Origin: Deltaproteobacteria bacterium RIFCSPLOWO2_02_56_12
Lineage (GTDB): Bacteria > Desulfobacterota > Binatia > UBA9968
Assembly (NCBI GenBank): GCA_001799045.1
Contig: MGRY01000052.1
Span: 1-8,461 of the forward strand
Direction of reading: 5' to 3'
Length of the DNA stretch: 8,461 nt
A model generated the notes under the pieces. It searched no databases and was not told the origin of the DNA. It was given only the letters and a program-made list of their open reading frames with translations. Within the stretch, counting starts at the first letter, position 1. The number at the start of each line of letters is the position of its first letter. This document shows, piece after piece, positions 6,795 to 8,461 of this stretch. The translations under genes were made by a program, and so were the position numbers.

Positions 6795-7671
6795 AGCTTG
6801 TCTTGTCTAAGAACTCGCGCAGCCACGGGATGATCCGTTCATGGGCATCCTCTATAACGTAGTGGCCGGCGTCAGCGATCTCCTTCACAACGGCATCGGG
6901 AAAGCGTTGTTTCCACGATTCCAACAGAGGAGCCGTAAAGACCGGATCCTTACCGCCCCAGAGGATGATCATGGGATGGCGCCCGAACTGCGCGAGACCG
7001 TTCTCGATAGATTGGAGCACCGCAAAAGTTGGATGAGCGGAATTGACCGGAATATCCTGGACAAATCTCAATACCGCGATGCGGTCAGCATAGCTGCCAT
7101 AGGGAAACAGGTAACCGGCTTTCACCTCCTCGGTCATCCGTTCCCGGTGGCGGCAGGCTACGCGAGCCGCCACAACAGCGAATAGATTCAAGCCCCGGAT
7201 GGCGATTGGGCCAAAAAACGGGAGGCGGCAGAGACGGAGAAATAAGGGGATATGAGGTGACCAGAAGGCTACGGTATTGAAGATCACAAAGCGCCTGACA
7301 TGACCCGGATGGCGTACCGCATAGCCCATACCGATCGGTCCGCCCCAGTCATGCAGGACCAGCGTGATCTTTTTTAGCGCGAGATGCTCCATCAGCGCCT
7401 CTAAGTTGGCGATGTGCCGCTCCAGCGTATACTCGTATTGCTGCGGCTTGTCCGAGAGGCCGCAACCTATGTGATCGGGCGCAATCACGCGATATTCCTT
7501 CCGCAACTCGATAATCAAATGGCGATAGTAAAAGGACCATGTCGGATTGCCATGGACCATGACTATCGGCTCACCCCTACCCTCGTCCAGGTAGTGGTAT
7601 CGAACACCGCCCAGATCAAGAAAACGGGATTCAAAAGGATAGAGGGCCTTGAAGCTGTCTCGATTCACCAT
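6793..7671 (-). CDS. oleB: OleB, alpha/beta hydrolase (beta-lactone decarboxylase)
   Basis: A 292-residue alpha/beta hydrolase of the haloalkane-dehalogenase subfamily. OleB decarboxylates the cis-beta-lactone made by OleC to a cis-alkene and carbon dioxide. Seen: oxyanion-hole segment HGNPTWS (40-46); nucleophile elbow HDWGGP (107-112) with Asp108 and the adjacent Trp; acid Asp242 in WGGKDPVF; and base His270 in DAGHYVIED. The cap domain occupies about 137-215. A haloalkane dehalogenase would show the same motifs, but the direct oleC and oleD neighbours make OleB much more likely. The ATG at 7671 follows AGGG by four bases; a GTG just upstream (7674) or at 7668 is possible. It is the first gene of the oleBCD block, 44 bases downstream of the lipoprotein gene. 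No convincing promoter is visible in that gap, so it may depend on upstream transcription. Confidence 0.92.
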   Translation of the reverse strand: MVNRDSFKALYPFESRFLDLGGVRYHYLDEGRGEPIVMVHGNPTWSFYYRHLIIELRKEYRVIAPDHIGCGLSDKPQQYEYTLERHIANLEALMEHLALKKITLVLHDWGGPIGMGYAVRHPGHVRRFVIFNTVAFWSPHIPLFLRLCRLPFFGPIAIRGLNLFAVVAARVACRHRERMTEEVKAGYLFPYGSYADRIAVLRFVQDIPVNSAHPTFAVLQSIENGLAQFGRHPMIILWGGKDPVFTAPLLESWKQRFPDAVVKEIADAGHYVIEDAHERIIPWLREFLDKTS

Positions 7672-7715
7672 CACACCCTAGGGATATAAATTCCTTCTTC
7701 TCGGGGAAACCGGCC

Positions 7716-8210
7716 CTATCTCAGGCAGGTAGGCAGGCATGATAATTTCGGCAACAGCACCGCCTCCGGCTTCCCCGAAACGCTCGAACTCTTGGTCGTA
7801 GACACGGCATTATCTCTTGACTCGCCGGCGAGGGCATCCGCGGTCAGCGGCGAGGGGTGCTCCCATTCCGGTTCCAGGAAATGCCTAAATTCATGTATCA
7901 ACGTCTGAATATCGTCTACCGTGTAGATGCGCTTATTGGGACGATCATAATAGCCGTAAAATTTGATCTGCTTGCTGCCAAACCTGAGGCCGTCTACGAG
8001 CTTTGGCAACTCGGGCAGATCCTGCACCATCGCTTCCCGATCCTTATAGACAAGCACTTCCAGCTCCCCTACGCGATAAATATCCCGTCTGGAAGATGGC
8101 TCACTGAGTATCGCACTGCTGGAACCGGAACCTACCACCTTCCTGGGCGGCACGCTGGAACAAGCGGAAAAAAAGAACAGGAAGAGAAGAAACATCATTG
8201 GATGTACCAC
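7716..8210 (-). CDS. Small putative lipoprotein with HEXXH metallopeptidase-like motif
   Basis: A 164-residue protein of no recognised family. It starts with a hydrophobic stretch, MMFLLFLFFFSAC (5-17), whose Ser-Ala-Cys resembles a lipobox with Cys17 as the lipidated residue; the -3 residue is Phe, which is atypical. A mature region rich in Ser and Pro follows, then a folded part. Near residue 100 this reads YTVDDIQTLIHEFRHFLEPEWEH, giving an HEXXH zinc-binding motif (106-110). The C-terminal 40 residues look low in complexity, and the end is encoded by CTGC/CTAC tetranucleotide repeats. GTG at 8210 is chosen because GGGAGG stands just upstream; the longer open frame runs into the tRNA-Arg gene and is not real. 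It lies 31 bases after tRNA-Arg and 44 bases before oleB, so it may be read from the tRNA transcript. A periplasmic or outer-membrane metalloprotein is inferred. Confidence 0.65.
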   Translation of the reverse strand: MVHPMMFLLFLFFFSACSSVPPRKVVGSGSSSAILSEPSSRRDIYRVGELEVLVYKDREAMVQDLPELPKLVDGLRFGSKQIKFYGYYDRPNKRIYTVDDIQTLIHEFRHFLEPEWEHPSPLTADALAGESRDNAVSTTKSSSVSGKPEAVLLPKLSCLPTCLR

Positions 8211-8241
8211 AATGGACCTCCCTTCACAGGTCTGAAAGATC

Positions 8242-8318
8242 TGGCGCGCCCGGAGGGATTTGAACCCCCAACCCCCAGATCCGTAGTCTGGTGCTCTGTC
8301 CAATTGAGCTACGGGCGC
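8242..8318 (-). tRNA. tRNA-Arg (anticodon ACG)
   Basis: A full cloverleaf of 77 bases including an encoded CCA. The acceptor stem is GCGCCCG/CGGGCGC with all seven pairs, the D-stem is GCTC/GAGC, and the anticodon stem is CCAGA/TCTGG around loop CTACGGA, giving anticodon ACG (8282-8284). The T-arm is GGGGG TTCAAAT CCCTC with one G-U pair. The discriminator base is G, followed by CCA. The anticodon A34 is normally edited to inosine by TadA to read CGN codons. Confidence 0.97.
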
Positions 8319-8323
8319 GCGAT

Positions 8324-8376
8324 ATTCGTTATTCGTGTATTCGTTAACCGTATAATCGAGTCAACCAATAACGAAT
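8324..8376. repeat. Inverted repeat in the tRNA-Ser/tRNA-Arg spacer
   Basis: ATTCGTTATT (8324-8333) is perfectly complementary to AATAACGAAT (8367-8376), with an AT-rich 33-base loop. It fills most of the spacer between the two tRNA genes and is markedly more AT-rich than its surroundings. It may be a processing hairpin or a decayed repeat. Confidence 0.4.
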
Positions 8377-8392
8377 CAACGAGTAACTAAAA

Positions 8393-8461
8393 TGGCGGAG
8401 AGAGAGGGATTCGAACCCTCGGTACCCTTTTAAGGGGTACACACGCTTAGCAGGCGTGCGC
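8393..8461 (-). tRNA. tRNA-Ser (anticodon GCU), 3' part only
   Basis: The 3' portion of a class II tRNA is present: anticodon stem CACGC/GCGTG around loop CTGCTAA with anticodon GCT (8449-8451), a long variable arm GTACCC...GGGTAC as expected for serine, T-arm GAGGG TTCGAAT CCCTC, acceptor strand TCTCTCC, discriminator G and encoded CCA. The D-arm and 5' acceptor strand lie outside the window. Confidence 0.95.

Noticed and set aside
7657..7676. TGTGA half-site at the oleB start as a second Crp operator
   Set aside because: Only one half-site is present; the partner half is not TCACA, and it overlaps the start codon.
7722..7739. CAGG/TAGG tetranucleotide run at the lipoprotein 3' end as a phase-variation tract
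   Set aside because: Only about four imperfect units are present, at the very end of the gene, where slippage would hardly alter the protein.
8211..8303. N-terminal extension of the lipoprotein frame into the tRNA-Arg gene
   Set aside because: The extension is encoded by the tRNA sequence itself; the GTG at 8210 has a good Shine-Dalgarno and leads straight into the signal peptide.
8242..8461. tRNA genes as the edge of an integrated element
   Set aside because: No integrase, no repeated tRNA 3' end and no composition break in the adjacent genes are visible; both tRNAs look like ordinary genes.

Overview
All recognisable genes lie on the minus strand, so the transcriptional order runs from high to low coordinates. 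The window reads as chromosome of a moderately GC-rich Gram-negative bacterium. The signs are a small lipoprotein, a UbiB-family membrane protein paired with a phasin-like protein, and dispersed inverted repeats of the kind frequent in deltaproteobacterial, NC10-like and Nitrospirota-like environmental genomes. The lineage guess is weak, because no phylogenetic marker is present.

Right end (7716-8461): the 3' part of a tRNA-Ser(GCU), a complete tRNA-Arg(ACG) and, 31 bases after it, a short lipoprotein gene with an HEXXH zinc-protease-like motif.

Centre (4000-7671): oleB (alpha/beta hydrolase of the haloalkane-dehalogenase type), oleC (AMP-forming enzyme, beta-lactone synthetase) and oleD (NAD(P)-dependent short-chain reductase). 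These are the last three enzymes of long-chain head-to-head olefin biosynthesis. A long imperfect hairpin separates oleB from oleC. The oleC/oleD junction is an ATGA overlap preceded by another inverted repeat that supplies the C-terminal tail of OleC. Downstream of oleD lies a MITE-like 150-base element.

Left (1-3652): a likely operon of a phasin-like coiled-coil protein and a UbiB/ABC1 atypical kinase, then a Crp-family regulator. After a 226-base regulatory gap comes the 5' part (207 codons, cut by the window edge) of a thiolase-fold condensing enzyme. This last gene escapes a simple ORF scan because it has no stop inside the window. It carries a Glu-Pro...Thr-Ala motif and the Asp-Ala-Cys nucleophile segment expected of OleA, the first enzyme of the same pathway. 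The window therefore appears to hold a complete but split ole set (B-C-D ... A).

The proposed chemistry is as follows. OleA joins two fatty acyl-CoAs to a beta-keto acid, OleD reduces it to the beta-hydroxy acid, OleC closes the beta-lactone with ATP, and OleB decarboxylates it to a cis-olefin. The strongest regulatory signal is a perfect TGTGA-N6-TCACA site overlapping the stop codon of the Crp-like gene. It is centred exactly 41.5 bases upstream of the start point predicted from a TATAAA -10 box, which is class II Crp geometry, and it faces oleA. The regulator keeps the R-E-x-x-x-R recognition helix that reads this site. The placement of a phasin-like protein and a UbiB protein between the two ole blocks suggests, by inference only, a module for making and packaging a hydrophobic product.
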